From Orientallactaga sibirica (Eukaryota; Chordata; Mammalia; Rodentia; Dipodidae), in assembly GCA_036365145.1 (NCBI GenBank), contig JAEOAD010000031.1, positions 7,784,001-7,848,000 of the forward strand: 64,000 bases of DNA, written 5' to 3'. Both the position numbers and the translations under genes were made by a program. Shown here in pieces: positions 1 to 10,800 of the stretch; the stretch's first letter is position 1; each line of letters opens with the position of its first letter. A model generated the notes under the pieces. That model made no database searches, was not told the origin of the DNA, and saw nothing but the letters and a program-made list of their open reading frames with translations.

Positions 1-185
1 ACGTGTGCAAACAGAAGCTGGGGAAAGGGGGAGACTAGGCTCTTGTAACAACCCACTCCCATGGGAATGAACCCAGTCTTGTGAAAACTGCATCAATCCT
101 TTCCAAGGGTGTTTCTCTCTCTCTCTCTCTCTCTCTCTTAAGAGCTTCTCTACCTTAGTACTATTACAGTGGGGACTTGCTTCAG

Positions 186-218
<33 letters not shown>

Positions 219-499
219 GCTCTGAGGGACACATATCAAACCACAGTGAGTTTCTTGAATGCTTTGTCTGTCAATAGAACAGCGCTCTGGAACAAGGAAG
301 CAAGGAGCGCAAGAGATTTGGCTCCAGGTGTGTTAGCACTCAGAGCCTCTGGCAGCCTTGGATCTGCTGCCGTCAGCTGTGGGTCAGCTTCTGTCAGTGC
401 TGACGCAGGCCTTTTGTGATGAGGCACCCTGGATGCCTCCTCCTTTCAGCTTCCTGAGGCCAGATCCAGGTCTGCATCAAGGGTCCTTTGGCATTGTTT
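1..499. repeat. Unique DNA with (CT)n and (AC)n microsatellites
   Basis: A pure CT run lies at about 113-138 and a pure AC run at about 187-217. The rest is unique sequence without a recognisable gene. Open frames crossing the AC run give His-Thr repeats and are microsatellite artefacts. Confidence 0.85.
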
Positions 500-606
500 G
501 CTTTTCTTTTGAGACAGGGCTTTGCTATGTTGCTTAGGCTGGTCTTGAACTCTTTTTTTTATTTTTCAGTATTTTATTTTTATTTACTTATTTTAGAGAA
601 AGAATC

Positions 607-642
<36 letters not shown>

Positions 643-891
643 TGAGGGAGGGAGAGACAAAAGAGAATATGGGCATGCCAGAGCCTCCAGCCACTACAAA
701 TGAACTCCAGATGCCTGTGCCACCATGTGCAGCTTGCTTAGGTGGGTCCTTGGGAATTGAACCTGGGTCATTTGTATTTGCAGGCAAGCACCTTAACTGC
801 TAAGCCACTCTCCAGCCCTGGCCTTGAACTCTTAATTCTTCTGCCTCAGTCTACTGAGCAGTAGGCCTACAGGTGCACAGCACCACACCTA
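500..891 (-). repeat. Old B1-like SINE (antisense), split by a DIP insertion
   Basis: The flanks at about 507-554 and 823-891 read as one antisense 7SL-type SINE: 'gagacaggg', 'ggctggtcttgaactc', then 'cttctgcctcag' and 'ggtgcacagcaccacacct'. The copy is divergent, so it is older than the DIP element inside it. Confidence 0.7.
555..822 (-). mobile_element. DIP-like tRNA-derived SINE
   Basis: Antisense copy of the window's main SINE family. The T-rich tail and GA-rich tract lie at the left, and the tRNA-like head ('ccttaactgctaagccac' antisense) at the right. It is flanked by an 11-bp target-site duplication, 'cttgaactctt', at 544-554 and 823-833, which places it exactly inside the older B1-like copy. 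Mobilisation by L1 machinery is inferred from the A-rich tail and the duplication. Confidence 0.9.
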
Positions 892-2029
892 AGATTACTT
901 TGGCAGAATGTTCGAGGCTCTGAGTAGGAAGAGTTTCTATATGGCATAGTAAGTACAAGAGGCGCTCAAGTTACTTCTTTGGCTCCCTTATGGTATGGGT
1001 GAGGAGATCGTGTATGTAAGAGATAAGAGCCTAGAATACGGATGTTGGTATGGAGCCCAGTCAGTGGACCAGAGAGATCCTCTTGGTCATCCCATTGTCC
1101 TCCAGAGCATACTGGAGGCCTACACTCACTTGCTATGTGATGTCTCTGTCTCTCCACCCTGACTCCTTCCTCAGACTGACATGAGCACTCAGCAAAGGCA
1201 GGGGTCCTCACCCTCCTTCCTTAGGACCAGAATGTTCTGAAGTGGCTTCCAAACTTCATGAGAACCTTTCCATTACAGCATGGTTGCCTGTAATGAATTT
1301 GACATGCTTGGGAAAAGTGTACCATAAGAAGTAAGGGTTTCTCAATTTTGTTCTCCTCTCTCCTCCCTCAGAAACTCTGTCCTTCTGAAACAAGTGCCCA
1401 TTTTCTATTCCTTTTCCTTTTGCTTGCGTTATGGAAGCTGTTCAGTGAAGCCTCTTGTGGAGTACAGGGCTCAGGCAGTCCTCCTTCTGATGCCAACATG
1501 ACATAGAGGGCTGAGGCTGGCTGGCATGGCAGGAGAGGGTCCCAGCATTTCCTGCTTACAGCCCTCACTGCTGGGTGCCCCTGGCATTCCCTGGCCTAGG
1601 GACGTTGGCCACATGGAGGCACATAGTAGCTCTCAGATGTTGGATTGCCCTCCAGGCAGCATGCCTGCCACACCCTGGGAAGCCCTGAGCTGCTCTGGAG
1701 ATGAAGCCATCCTGGTCCAGGTGGTGGTAGGCAAGATAGATGTCTGTGGTAGACTGGGCACACTGAGATGAAACCCATGGAGTTCTTCACTCCTCCAAAC
1801 TTCGAAGCTAGGAATTAATTTACTTGACAAATGCTACCATCTTCTAAAGGGCCTAAATGAACCCTGAAATGATGGAATGAGCATGGCAGATGAGCCTCCG
1901 ATCTCAAAACGCTTGATGGGAGATGTGCGGAGGGAGACATCCAACAGGCCCATCTTCTGCACGGAAGGAGATAGAGGAAGGCGTGTCTCTGCTCAGCTCT
2001 GAAACCCTCATTCGTTTCCGTTCTCAGTG
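892..2029. other. Unique non-coding stretch
   Basis: No repeat family, RNA gene or convincing exon is recognisable. An 81-codon frame at 1526-1771 (+) overlaps two antisense frames of similar length and resembles no family I know; I treat it as chance. Confidence 0.6.
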
Positions 2030-2320
2030 CCCCCTTCACCTGTTTCCTGGTGTTAATTTCAAGCAATTCCAGATTGCACCGAGCTTCAAAGATGCCTGAT
2101 GTGATTAATCAAAGATTCGGGATTGAAACAAAATAGTTTCTGTCTGTATTTCCAAAGTCGTCCATGCGGCGGTTGGCTTTGGGCGAACACTCCGCAGCTC
2201 TGTGTCTTCAGGAGCACCTGTGCCTGGATGGCGGGATGGTCGGGGGGCAACTTTTGGGGAGTCACTTTCAGGTGAAGGCACTTAATGGTGTGGCTTTTCT
2301 TTTTGACACTGAGACTCATC
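2030..2320. promoter_or_regulatory. Candidate conserved non-coding element with clustered CpGs
   Basis: Unique sequence with a CpG-bearing stretch ('gtcgtccatgcggcggttgg' at about 2157-2176, then 'gggcgaacactccgc') and a 'gattaatcaaag' motif near 2103, in a window that is otherwise CpG-poor. It has no repeat hallmarks and no open frame with codon-like structure. A regulatory role is inference from composition only. Confidence 0.3.
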
Positions 2321-2456
2321 TGGCATTCAGAGAGTGGCCAGATGGGGACAGACTGTCTTGGGAACATTAGGGCCTTGGGGGAGCTGGGTGTGTCCCCCAG
2401 AGTTCACAGTCTTCCTGGAGTGCGCCTGCCTGTTGCCATCAGCCAGCACTCGTACT

Positions 2457-2712
2457 GGTAAGAGCAGGGCTTTTGGGTCAGAGCTTGCTTTCCAGTCTAG
2501 TTTTGTGACTTCTGTGTGATCTTGGACTTAATCTTTCTGAGCTTTGAGGACCCCTTGGGAAGCAGGGTCTTTCCGAACCCTGGCTCTGCCACTGATTTAT
2601 TACTTTTATAACCTGAGGCAAGAAGTTCACCCTTGGGGTTTTAATTTCTACATCTGAAAAAAATCAGCATAGAAACAACTACTTCACAGGGTTGTCATAG
2701 GATTAAATGAAA
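2457..2712 (+). repeat. Two MIR fragments in tandem
   Basis: The first (about 2457-2545) and second (about 2556-2712) read like the ancient mammalian-wide SINE MIR. The second has 'ccctggctctgccactgat', a degenerate 'cctgaggcaag', 'ttaatttctacatctgaaaa' and the 3' 'gggttgtcataggattaaat'. MIR is shared across mammals, so this DNA predates rodents. Confidence 0.75.
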
Positions 2713-2744
2713 AGAAAAAAGTCATTTCAAATGTAATTTAAATA

Positions 2745-2785
<41 letters not shown>

Positions 2786-3281
2786 TAAAAAAATAAGTTT
2801 TAGCCCTTCATCTAGAATGAAATAAATCCTTCTAGGCTAAGTACTTCTCCAGCTCAAAAATGATCATGGCCTTCCTATAAGCCTAGCAAACATTCATGAG
2901 TCATTCTTTTTTTTTTTTTTTTTTTTAACATCGTGCTTTCCTCCAGCACATAACTCACTAACAAGTTCCATGCACAGATTCCTGAGTGCCTTCTGTTCTC
3001 CCTCCATCTTCACAGTCACCTATTGGTAGCCACACTCCTCTCTCTTTGTAGTTTGAAAACACAGTCCCCAGGTCTTCAACACTCCCAGCATCAAGGGGCG
3101 GGGCCAGTGCTCTTTTTATCTTGAACCTGCGTGGACCTGGGAATTCTCTGACCACTTCAGCATGGTAAAAGTGATGGCAGGTGACAACTCAGCTCCGAAA
3201 AGTCTGCTTTTTGGTTTTCTTGGAACTCTCCTTGGATTCTTCCTCTTGTAAGCAGCCATATTGTAAGGAAGTCCAGGAGGG

Positions 3282-3323
<42 letters not shown>

Positions 3324-4852
3324 CAAGGCAGGTCCAGTTAAGCCTAGCTTTTACCATCCTTAGCCATCAGAAATGTCTCAATTGAGGTTTCAGGTATCAC
3401 AAACTCAGATGAGACATGTTGAATTGTCCCAGAGAATCAGTGAAGGTGATGCAATGGCGATTGTTTGATTGCTCCTGAATCGGAGGAGGGGTGTTATGTC
3501 ACACCGTGGTAGACAACAGACCACTCTCCTTGACTACTGCTTCCACTGATGGCCACTGTCCACCCAGATGGCTCTGGAATTTAAAGACACAAGTCAGACA
3601 ACATCACTTTGCCATGTAAAACCCTTCCCAGTATCTTACCCGCTAGACTCGCATGATCCGGCCTTTGCTCTGGAGACAAGATGTTGATGTGACACAAGAA
3701 ATACCTGTTCCAGCTCAGTCCCACCTTCGCCACCTCAGGGCTCAGGCAGTATCTCTTGTGCCTGTGTGAGTATGAGAAACCTAGTCCACAGATCCCAAAG
3801 CCTGTGCAGGCAGTCATGACCTTTCTGTGTCTTTTTAGCTCTGGCTTCTATCTTGACTTCTGGCATAATGACATTTCCCTTTCTTTCTTTGAAACGCAGC
3901 CATATTTTAAAAACAACACTAAGTGTTTCTACGTGTGTGTCGCTGGAGGGGAGCATTGCATCAACTTAATAGGCCATGTTGCAAGACGTCTTAAAACTAT
4001 TTGTACGAAATACGATCATCTACTTAACTCAAGAGAATCAGCTAAAAGGCACTTGGAAATAAGAACATTTGGCAAGGTGGTCAGATATTAGATTTGTATA
4101 TTCAACTGATGTTTTGAAAAAAAAAATAGTGGATTGAGCATTCTTGTTTTAATCCATATTGTCTTGAATACCAACAGACAAGCTCCAACATTCCCCCTGA
4201 CTAAGTCTGTTTGACCTTTCTCATTCATCACTAATATCTTTCCTAACTGTGACCAAGGTACCCATTTCACAATGGTAAGCTACATATGTCTGAATAGTTA
4301 AAAGTCGGCCAATATCTCCTGATAGGTAGGAGCTGCATAATTAAGTCTGCTGAGTAAAGCACTCTGTGATCTCGACTTCACAGTTCAGTTACCATTTGTC
4401 CTTAGCATTTCACAACATGGATACCTTGAGATGTCAGGAGACAGTTCAATAAGTGACAATAACTCCTGCTTGGAACGTGACTTGCCAAACTTCTTATAAT
4501 TTTACCACTTCTTTGAGTATTGAGAAGTTCTCAGTAAATTGGTGTCTACTGAGGAATAATACCACAGAAACTAGTGATAAGGTTTGGGAAGAGATTTAGA
4601 AAACTGAAGGTACTGTGGGGTTATATAAGTCCACACTACATTTGGACTCAGTGGGAAGTAAGGAGAGGGACTCTGGGGGAACCATCCCATGAGGGTGTCT
4701 AGGAGATCAGCCTAAGGGAAGACTATACTTACCTATGGGTATCAAAGAACAAGATAAAGCCACAAACTCATGACATCAATTTGAGGTAGAATCAAGTTCA
4801 GTCCGAGTCACATTCTGTAGCAGTGACCTGTACCTAATGAATTACCTTTTTT
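2713..4852. other. Unique stretch with two (TG)n tracts
   Basis: TG microsatellites lie at 2750-2783 and 3284-3322 and a T run at 2907-2926. The rest is unique. A 111-codon frame at 3756-4091 (+) has no recognisable domain, no splice context that persuades me, and competing antisense frames. The block at about 3890-4090 is listed separately as a possible regulatory element. Confidence 0.6.
3890..4090. promoter_or_regulatory. Candidate conserved non-coding element
   Basis: Repeat-free, AT-rich sequence that retains several CpGs ('aagacgtctt', 'gtacgaaatacgatc') outside any CpG island. That can reflect constraint. No transcription or coding signal is visible, so the call rests on composition alone. 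Confidence 0.25.
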
Positions 4853-5001
4853 TTGTATTTGTTTTTTTGAGGTAGGGTCTCACTCTAGCTCAGGCTGATC
4901 TGGAATGCACTATGTAGTCTCAGGGTAGCCTTGAACTCACAACAATCCTCTTACTGCCTCCTGAGTGCTGGGATTAAAGGTGTGCACCACCACACCCAGC
5001 T
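4853..5001 (-). mobile_element. B1 SINE
   Basis: Antisense B1: T-run, 'gaggtagggtctcactctag', 'caggctgatctggaa', 'ctatgtagtctcagggtag', 'gtgctgggattaaaggtgtg' and the 5' end 'ccaccacacccagc'. Full length for this family and slightly diverged. Confidence 0.9.
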
Positions 5002-5430
5002 TGGATTACTTCATGAAGGAAGGTCTACATGTATGGGTTGCCACTCTCTGAACAAAACAAAACAGCACAACAAAGGACTTTTTTCCCCCAGGTTTTCTCA
5101 TGTCAACTAGTCATTATTTTCTCTGGTTAGTGCACAACGTTTTATTCACAACTATGGACAGCAGTTGTTCCATGACTGGGTTTATAGAAAGAGAATTAAA
5201 ATTTCTAATCATGCGTGGAATTTTGTGGAGATAGATATAATCCCACATTTTAATAGACAAAAGTATGGAAGAAAATTAAAACCAAGGTTTCAACATAACT
5301 AAATGATTTTGATAACATTATGTTTCTTATATAGCAAAGTCTTCAGATGTCTAAAACATAAATAGGTAAATGAGTAAATAAATTTACACTATCCTGAAAC
5401 TCCACTAACATGACTGACTGCAAGGGGTTT
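5002..5430. other. AT-rich unique DNA
   Basis: Low-complexity AT-rich sequence with no assigned repeat or gene. Several short A/T-rich runs suggest a decayed LINE, but I cannot name one. Confidence 0.5.
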
Positions 5431-5672
5431 CTTTCTTTCTTTTTTTTAAAGGATTTTATTTTTATTCATTTATTTTATTAGAGACAGAGAGAGGGAGGGG
5501 GAGAGACTGAGAGAGAGAGAGAGAGAGAGAATGGGCACGCCAGGGCCTCCAGCCACTGCAAACAAACTCTAGATGCATGTGCCACCTTGTGCATCTGGAT
5601 TACGTGGGACCTGCAAAATCGAACCAGGGTCCTTAGGCTTCACAGGCATGCACCTTAACTGCTAAGCCATGA
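5431..5672 (-). mobile_element. DIP-like SINE missing its extreme 5' end
   Basis: Antisense copy with T-rich tail, (GA)n tract and body 'gccagggcctccagccactg'. It stops at 'ctgctaagccat' without the usual 'ctctccagccc', so about 10 bp of the tRNA-like 5' end are absent, which is typical 5' truncation. Confidence 0.85.
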
Positions 5673-5904
5673 CAAATTTGCAATGATGGAAAGAACTAGA
5701 GTGGAGATAACATTTTGGAAGCCAGCAAGCTGATGGACAAACGTGGCTTGCACAGCTAACCTGAGGAACAAGAATCCTAATCCAGCAGTGAAAAAAACAA
5801 GCATTGATCCAATTTACACTGCAGAATCTGAGATTGATGGCACAAGAAATTTCTGGAACTGATGTGTCAGGGGGTTGTCCGTGGAGAGCTGTTTAAGAAG
5901 CAGT

Positions 5905-6122
5905 TAGAGGGCTGGGGAGATGGCTCGAGGGTAAAGTCCTTGCTATGCATGCATGAGGACTTGAATCCACACTCCCAGCACAGGATGCCAGATGTGGTAT
6001 GTGCTGTAACATCAGCACATAAGAGGCAGAGTCAAGCGGGCTCCTAGGGCTTACTGGCTAGCCAGTCTAGCTGAATTAGTGAGCTCTAGGCTCAGCAAGA
6101 CTCTGTCTGAAAAAATAAGGTG
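5905..6122 (+). mobile_element. B3-like SINE, 5' part (split)
   Basis: tRNA-related head ('gggctggggagatggctcga') followed by a B3-type body ending 'gactctgtctg' plus 'aaaaaataagg'. The copy stops at L1 sequence and resumes at 8879. The join is confirmed by the uninterrupted B3-like copies at 28916 and 52985, in which 'aataagg' runs straight into 'tggag' and 'cctctggcctccac'. Confidence 0.8.
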
Positions 6123-6857
6123 TACCCTGGGACCTCATGAAATTACAAAGCTTTTGTAAAGCAAAGGACATTGTGAATAGAGCAAAGAAACAACCTACAG
6201 AATGGGAGAAAATCTTTGCCAGCTATACATCTGACACAGGATTAATATCAAGAATATACTAAGTGAGGTAACCCAGGCCCAGAAAGCCAGACATCGCATG
6301 TTCTCTCTCATATATGGATCCTAGCTAAAAATGTTTAGGCTTGTGTGTGAGCTGGAACCAAAAATTGGTAGCAGAGGCCAGTAAGCTAGAAAAAGGCTAT
6401 AAGGGAGGGAGGAGAGGGAAGGACTTAAGGGGATGGTATTGTATATATGTAAGTAGAACAGATTACAGGGAGGGGAAAGGCCTAAGTGAGGCCAGGGGAA
6501 GAGAATGTGTAAAAAAAGGGCGGAGGGGAGGCTCAATCAAAATTCCACATATTGTGAATAAGGCATATGAAAACCTGCTTTTCTGAATAATGGCACATCC
6601 AGAAGCCATAGATTGTCACTGGAAATTTTTCATTGCCAGGAATGGGATACCTTCCAGTGAGTTGTTGGCCAGGGAGGTCCCTGTTGCCTCCAAAACATTA
6701 CAGGCTATTGCCAAGGCCCTTGGTTTCCCTTGAGAAACAGATGGTAAGACCCTATCGCTAAAGACTTCACTTGCCTGAGTGGCAAGGTCACTGAGAAATC
6801 AAGCTGGTGCTGAGCAGAAAACTTTTTCCCTGTAGACCAGCCAACTGAAAGCTGGAA
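6123..6857 (+). mobile_element. LINE-1 fragment with internal ORF2 deletion and first 3' UTR copy
   Basis: About 6120-6255 encodes an ORF2 segment (…[20 protein letters not shown]…), as in L1 ORF2 between the reverse transcriptase and the C-terminus. It then jumps to the last bases of ORF2 ('atactaagtgaggtaaccc') at about 6256. The missing part lies between these points, and 'atac' occurs at both edges, suggesting a microhomology junction. A 3' UTR follows and is cut off near 6857 where a second L1 segment begins. Confidence 0.8.
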
Positions 6858-8376
6858 AAAGCTGCACTGCATGGGTATGGGTGACAGATGTCCTTCAACA
6901 GATGAATGGATAATAAAGATGTGGTACATTTATACAATGGAGTTCTATTCAGTGGTAAAGAAAAATGAAATTATGAAATTTTTAGGGAAATGGATGGTCC
7001 TGGAAAGGATTATACTAAGTGAGGTAACCCAGGCCCAGAAAGCCAAATGTCGCATATTCTCTCTCATATGTGGATCCTAGCTACAAATGTTCAGAATTGT
7101 GTGTGAGCTGGAACCAAAGATCAGTAGCAGAGGCCAGTAAGCTAGAAAAAGGCTATAAGGGAAGGAGGAGAGGGAAGGACTTATGGGGATGGTATTGTAT
7201 ATATATAAATAGAAGAACAGATTACAGGGAGTGGAATGGCCTAAGCGAGGTCAGGGGAAGAGACTGAGTAAAAGAAGAGTGGGGGAGGGTCAATTAAAAT
7301 TCAAGATATTATGAATAAGACATATGAAAGCCTACTTATTTTGGATAATGGCACATCCAGAAGCCATAGATTGTTACTAGAAAATTTTCAGTACCAGGGA
7401 TGGCATACCTTCCAGTGAGTTGTTGGCCAGGGAGGCCTCTCTTGTCTTCAAAACATTACAGGCTATTGCCAAGCTCCTTGGTTTCCCACCAGAAACAGAT
7501 GGTAAGACCTTATTGCTGAATATTCCACATGCATGGGAAGCAAGGTCACTGGGAAGTCAAGTTGAGGCTGAGCTGAAAACCTTCTCCCTGTAGACCAGCC
7601 AACTGAAAGCTGGAGCCCTGTGGAAGACAGAAGTCATCAGTGGTGAAAACAGTGGACACTGGAAGCCTTAAGTTTGGCCAGACAGGCCAAATGACCAAAC
7701 AGGTGCAATAGTGGCATGTCTGTTCTGGGGGAAACCAACTGCTCTCTAATTGGACTGGAGGTCCCCTCTGTAGGAGAGAATACATGCCTGGTACTGAAAA
7801 GCCTATGGCAGGGGAGGTCATGAGCCTTAGGGGTATAAAGCCTGCTCTTGTCTGGCTAAATGTATATATTATTCTCACCAAACTGCCCTGAAAGCACTTC
7901 ATTAATGTTCATATTCATATATTAATGCTACTCTCACTTCTGATTAGAGAAGCTTCTCTTTTCAGATGGAGATGACCACTGGGATGACCCAAAAGACAAC
8001 ACAGTGCTGAGAAGTGATGGAGGAGTGTCCAGAACTGAAATATCTCTATCACACCCTCCAAGGCTCAGGGTCCATTGTGGAAGAGGTGGTGAAAAGAATG
8101 TAAAAGCTAAAGGAAGGTAGGACTGCTTACAATGCAACTGTCCAGACAGAAATTGGCCATGATATCCACTACCTTGCACTGCCTAGCAATACCTTCACAA
8201 GACCCTTATACTAGCAGGAAAAGATGATGACATCAAAATAAAAGAGAGACTAATGGAGAGAGGGGGGATATGATGGAGAGTAGAGTTGTGAAGTAGAAAG
8301 TGGGGGAGGGGAGGGAATTATCATGGTTTATTGTCTATAAGTACAGAAGTTTTCAATAAAAATATGTATTAAAAAA
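6858..8376 (+). mobile_element. LINE-1 3' end: ORF2 C-terminus and 3' UTR
   Basis: The reading frame at about 6871-7080 encodes the terminal part of L1 ORF2p: 'PSTDEWIIKMWYIYTMEFYS', a lysine-rich stretch, then '…[11 protein letters not shown]…' and stop. This is the well-known L1 C-terminal region. A G-rich 3' UTR follows to an A-rich end with AATAAA at about 8356. The 3' UTR to about 7600 repeats the preceding copy at roughly 90% identity by eye. No intact ORF1 or reverse transcriptase is present, so the element is dead. Confidence 0.85.
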
Positions 8377-8435
8377 GGTTTAATTGGAGGGGTCTATGAT
8401 CAAAATACACTATGTATAGTATGAAACTCTCAGTA
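8377..8435 (+). repeat. L1-like tail or 3'-transduced sequence
   Basis: About 60 bp after the L1 A-rich end, with 'gatcaaaatacactatg' and 'gtatgaaactctcag', then another A-rich run. This resembles the extreme 3' end of some rodent L1s, so it is either a second L1 tail or flank carried along by readthrough. Confidence 0.4.
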
Positions 8436-8451
8436 AAAAAGTTTAAAAAGG

Positions 8452-8644
8452 GCTGGGCATGGTGGCGCATGCCTTTAATCCCAGCACTCGGGAGGCAGAG
8501 GTAGGAGGATCACCGAGAGTTCGAGGCCACCCTGAGACTACATAGTTAATTCCAGGTCAGCCTGGATCAGAGTGAAACCCTACCTCGAAAAAAACCAAAC
8601 CAAAAACAAAACAAAACAACTGCAAAAGCAAAAAAAAAATTTTT
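8452..8644 (+). mobile_element. B1 SINE with 16-bp target-site duplication
   Basis: Full B1 head to tail ('gctgggcatggtggcgcatg', 'accctacctcgaaaaaaacc'). The duplication 'aaaaagtttaaaaagg' is at 8436-8451 and 8645-8660, so the insertion hit the A-rich tail region of the L1. Confidence 0.92.
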
Positions 8645-8660
8645 AAAAAGTTTAAAAAGG

Positions 8661-8878
8661 GCTGGAGAGATGGCTTAGCGGTTAAGGCATTTGCCTGCAA
8701 AGCCAAAGAACCTCAGTTCAATTCCCCAGGACCACGTATGCCAGATGCACAAAGTGGCGCATTTAAATGGAGTTCATTTGCAGTGGCTGGAGGCCCTGGC
8801 GTGCCCACTCTCTCTCTCTCTCTCTCTCTCCCTTTTTCTCTCTCATTCTTTCAAATAAATAAAATTAAATTAAAAAGT
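8661..8878 (+). mobile_element. DIP-like SINE
   Basis: Sense copy with head 'gctggagagatggcttagcg', B-box region 'ggaccacgtatgccag' and a (CT)n tract before the A-rich tail. It directly follows the B1 duplication. Its tail ends at 'aaaaaataaggtg', the right-hand copy of the 13-bp repeat that flanks the whole composite insertion. Confidence 0.88.
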
Positions 8879-8960
8879 AAAAAATAAGGTGGATAACAAC
8901 TGAGGACACCTGATATTGACCTCTGGCCTCCACATACGTATGCACACGTGTACCAGCAGC
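8879..8960 (+). mobile_element. B3-like SINE, 3' part (split)
   Basis: Continuation of the copy begun at 5905: 'aaaaaataaggtgg' followed by 'gacctctggcctccacata' and a CA-rich tail. Repeat 'aaaaaataaggtg' at 6110-6122 and 8879-8891 flanks the interrupting 2.76 kb. Confidence 0.8.
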
Positions 8961-10619
8961 TACACACACATATACGTCCACACACATATGAATAAGCATA
9001 TGAACAACACTCACATTCACATGTCAAAAAAAAGAAGCAGCAATGGGAAATTATTGCTTGGCTGGGTATAGGGTTTCTGTTTGGAAAAACTTGAAAAAAG
9101 TTTCTGATGAAAAATTTGAGAATAGTTTTGATAGTTGCACAGCATTGTAAATGTAATTCACGCCAGTGAATCTTATACTTAAATGGTTAAAGAACATGTT
9201 ATATCATGTATTTTTAATCACAGAAAACATCATGAAGCAGACGCTCACACTCATCCCCTACCTCCTTCGCTGCTGCAGAGTAGGAAGCCCTTTCACGGGG
9301 ACCAACTTACGAAGGGTTTGTTCTCTCTAGAGGTCAAATACAGGGTCTGTGAACAGGGGATGAGTACCAGGCACAGTAGAAGTCAGGAGTGCCGTACTAG
9401 AAAGAAAGGGACAGAATGACCAAATACAACCTCATGCTAAGACTCCCAGCCAATCCCCCACTTCCTTACTCTCCTTGAATCCTAGAATACAGACCTTGAA
9501 CTTCCAACAGGAGACTTGAAGACTAATCTGAGGAATATCCATAGCTCAAGAAGAAAGGCCTGGAAGGGGTTAACTGAGATTCCCAGGAAATAGTCTAGCC
9601 ATATCACAGGACAATGTAATTCACTTTGAGCAAGTTCCATAATGGGGTCAGAGCTTCCAATCAATGTTTTAGGCCATCATTCCTAAATACGAAAATCAGA
9701 GGTCTGATGTGAAATACTGTGAAATCCAGGCTGTGTTTCCAAACAATATAATAAGTAGACATGAAAAGGCCACAGGAAGGAAGTCAATTTTTTTTTTTGA
9801 GGGAAGCAGATTATATCAACCAAAAAAAAAGGCTTATCATGAATATTTTGGAGGTATAAAAGATATTATTTCAACTATGAAACAAGAGCCTGATACTATG
9901 AAAAAGAGTACTTGAGAACAAAGTATACTTTTAGAAATTAAAATTATGGTGGCAGAAATAAAAACAACAGAAAAGGTGATAAAGCTTAGCAACATGCATA
10001 CACATGTGCATGCACTCCACACACACACACAGAGGTGTGTGTGGGCGGACATGTGTAAACAGAGACACAGTGAGAATTCCACAGCGAAAGTTGGAGGTTT
10101 GCTTCCACCAGCCAAGGAATCTTAAAGATTGTTAGCAAGCCAGCAGGAACTAGTGGAGAGGCCTGGAGCAGACCCTTCCTTCTTCACAGCCCTCAGAAGG
10201 AGCTCGCTTCACTGAGCCTCAGACTTCCCGTTTCTGGCCTTCAGTACCCTCAGGCCATGGATTTCTGTTGTGAAGCCATCCAGTGTGTGGTACTTGATCA
10301 TAACATCTTCACAAAGCTAATAGAGAAGTGAAGTGTGTGTGGGGTGGTCAGGGACAGAGAATGAGAGGAAAGAGGTGGTACGTCATTGTCTTTAGTGGGA
10401 AGTTAACAGATTAATTCCTGCAAATCAAGAATCAGGAGCTAACCGTACAAGCATGGTATTTAAAGGTCCTGATACCAAAGGGTCACACAGAAAAGCTAAG
10501 GGCTATTGCTTTCCGGATTGGGCTCATGAGGTAGGGAGAAGGAGGTCTGGTAATGTTTCTCATAGGAAATGTCTTTGAACCAGTGACTATTTATATCTTG
10601 TGCATAGATTGATAAAAAT
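8961..10619. other. Unique DNA, part possibly decayed LINE
   Basis: No gene recognised. About 9705-9990 is A-rich on the plus strand and reads like a decayed L1 body, but this is weak. A short CA run is at about 10018-10030. Confidence 0.5.
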
Positions 10620-10800
10620 AAAAGGCAAAAAAAAATTCCAATATATCAGCAATAATTAACTAGATATTATAATAGAAGAAAATAAACTCCCATCCACAAG
10701 GGCAGCAAAACCTACGTAGCCTGATCAGGACACATGCCAGGTCTTTATGGAGAAAACAGTAACATTTTACTGAAGGACAAAGATAAATAAAAACTGGCCT
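10620..10800 (+). mobile_element. Ancient LINE-1 ORF2 fragment
   Basis: Sense-strand remnant with the order expected in L1 ORF2: 'actcccatccacaagggcag', then 'tttatggagaaaacagtaac' and 'actgaaggacaaag'. It is divergent and stop-ridden, so it is an old L1 insertion. Confidence 0.55.

Noticed and set aside
177..419. Open frame with His-Thr repeats, and similar frames at microsatellites (for example 3157-3357, 36040-36411)
   Set aside because: They are translations of (AC)n or (TG)n tracts.
3756..4091. 111-codon frame on the plus strand
   Set aside because: No domain, no splice or promoter context, and competing antisense frames; expected by chance at this size.
8661..8730. tRNA-like sequence with A and B boxes
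   Set aside because: It is the head of a SINE, repeated throughout the window, not a tRNA gene.
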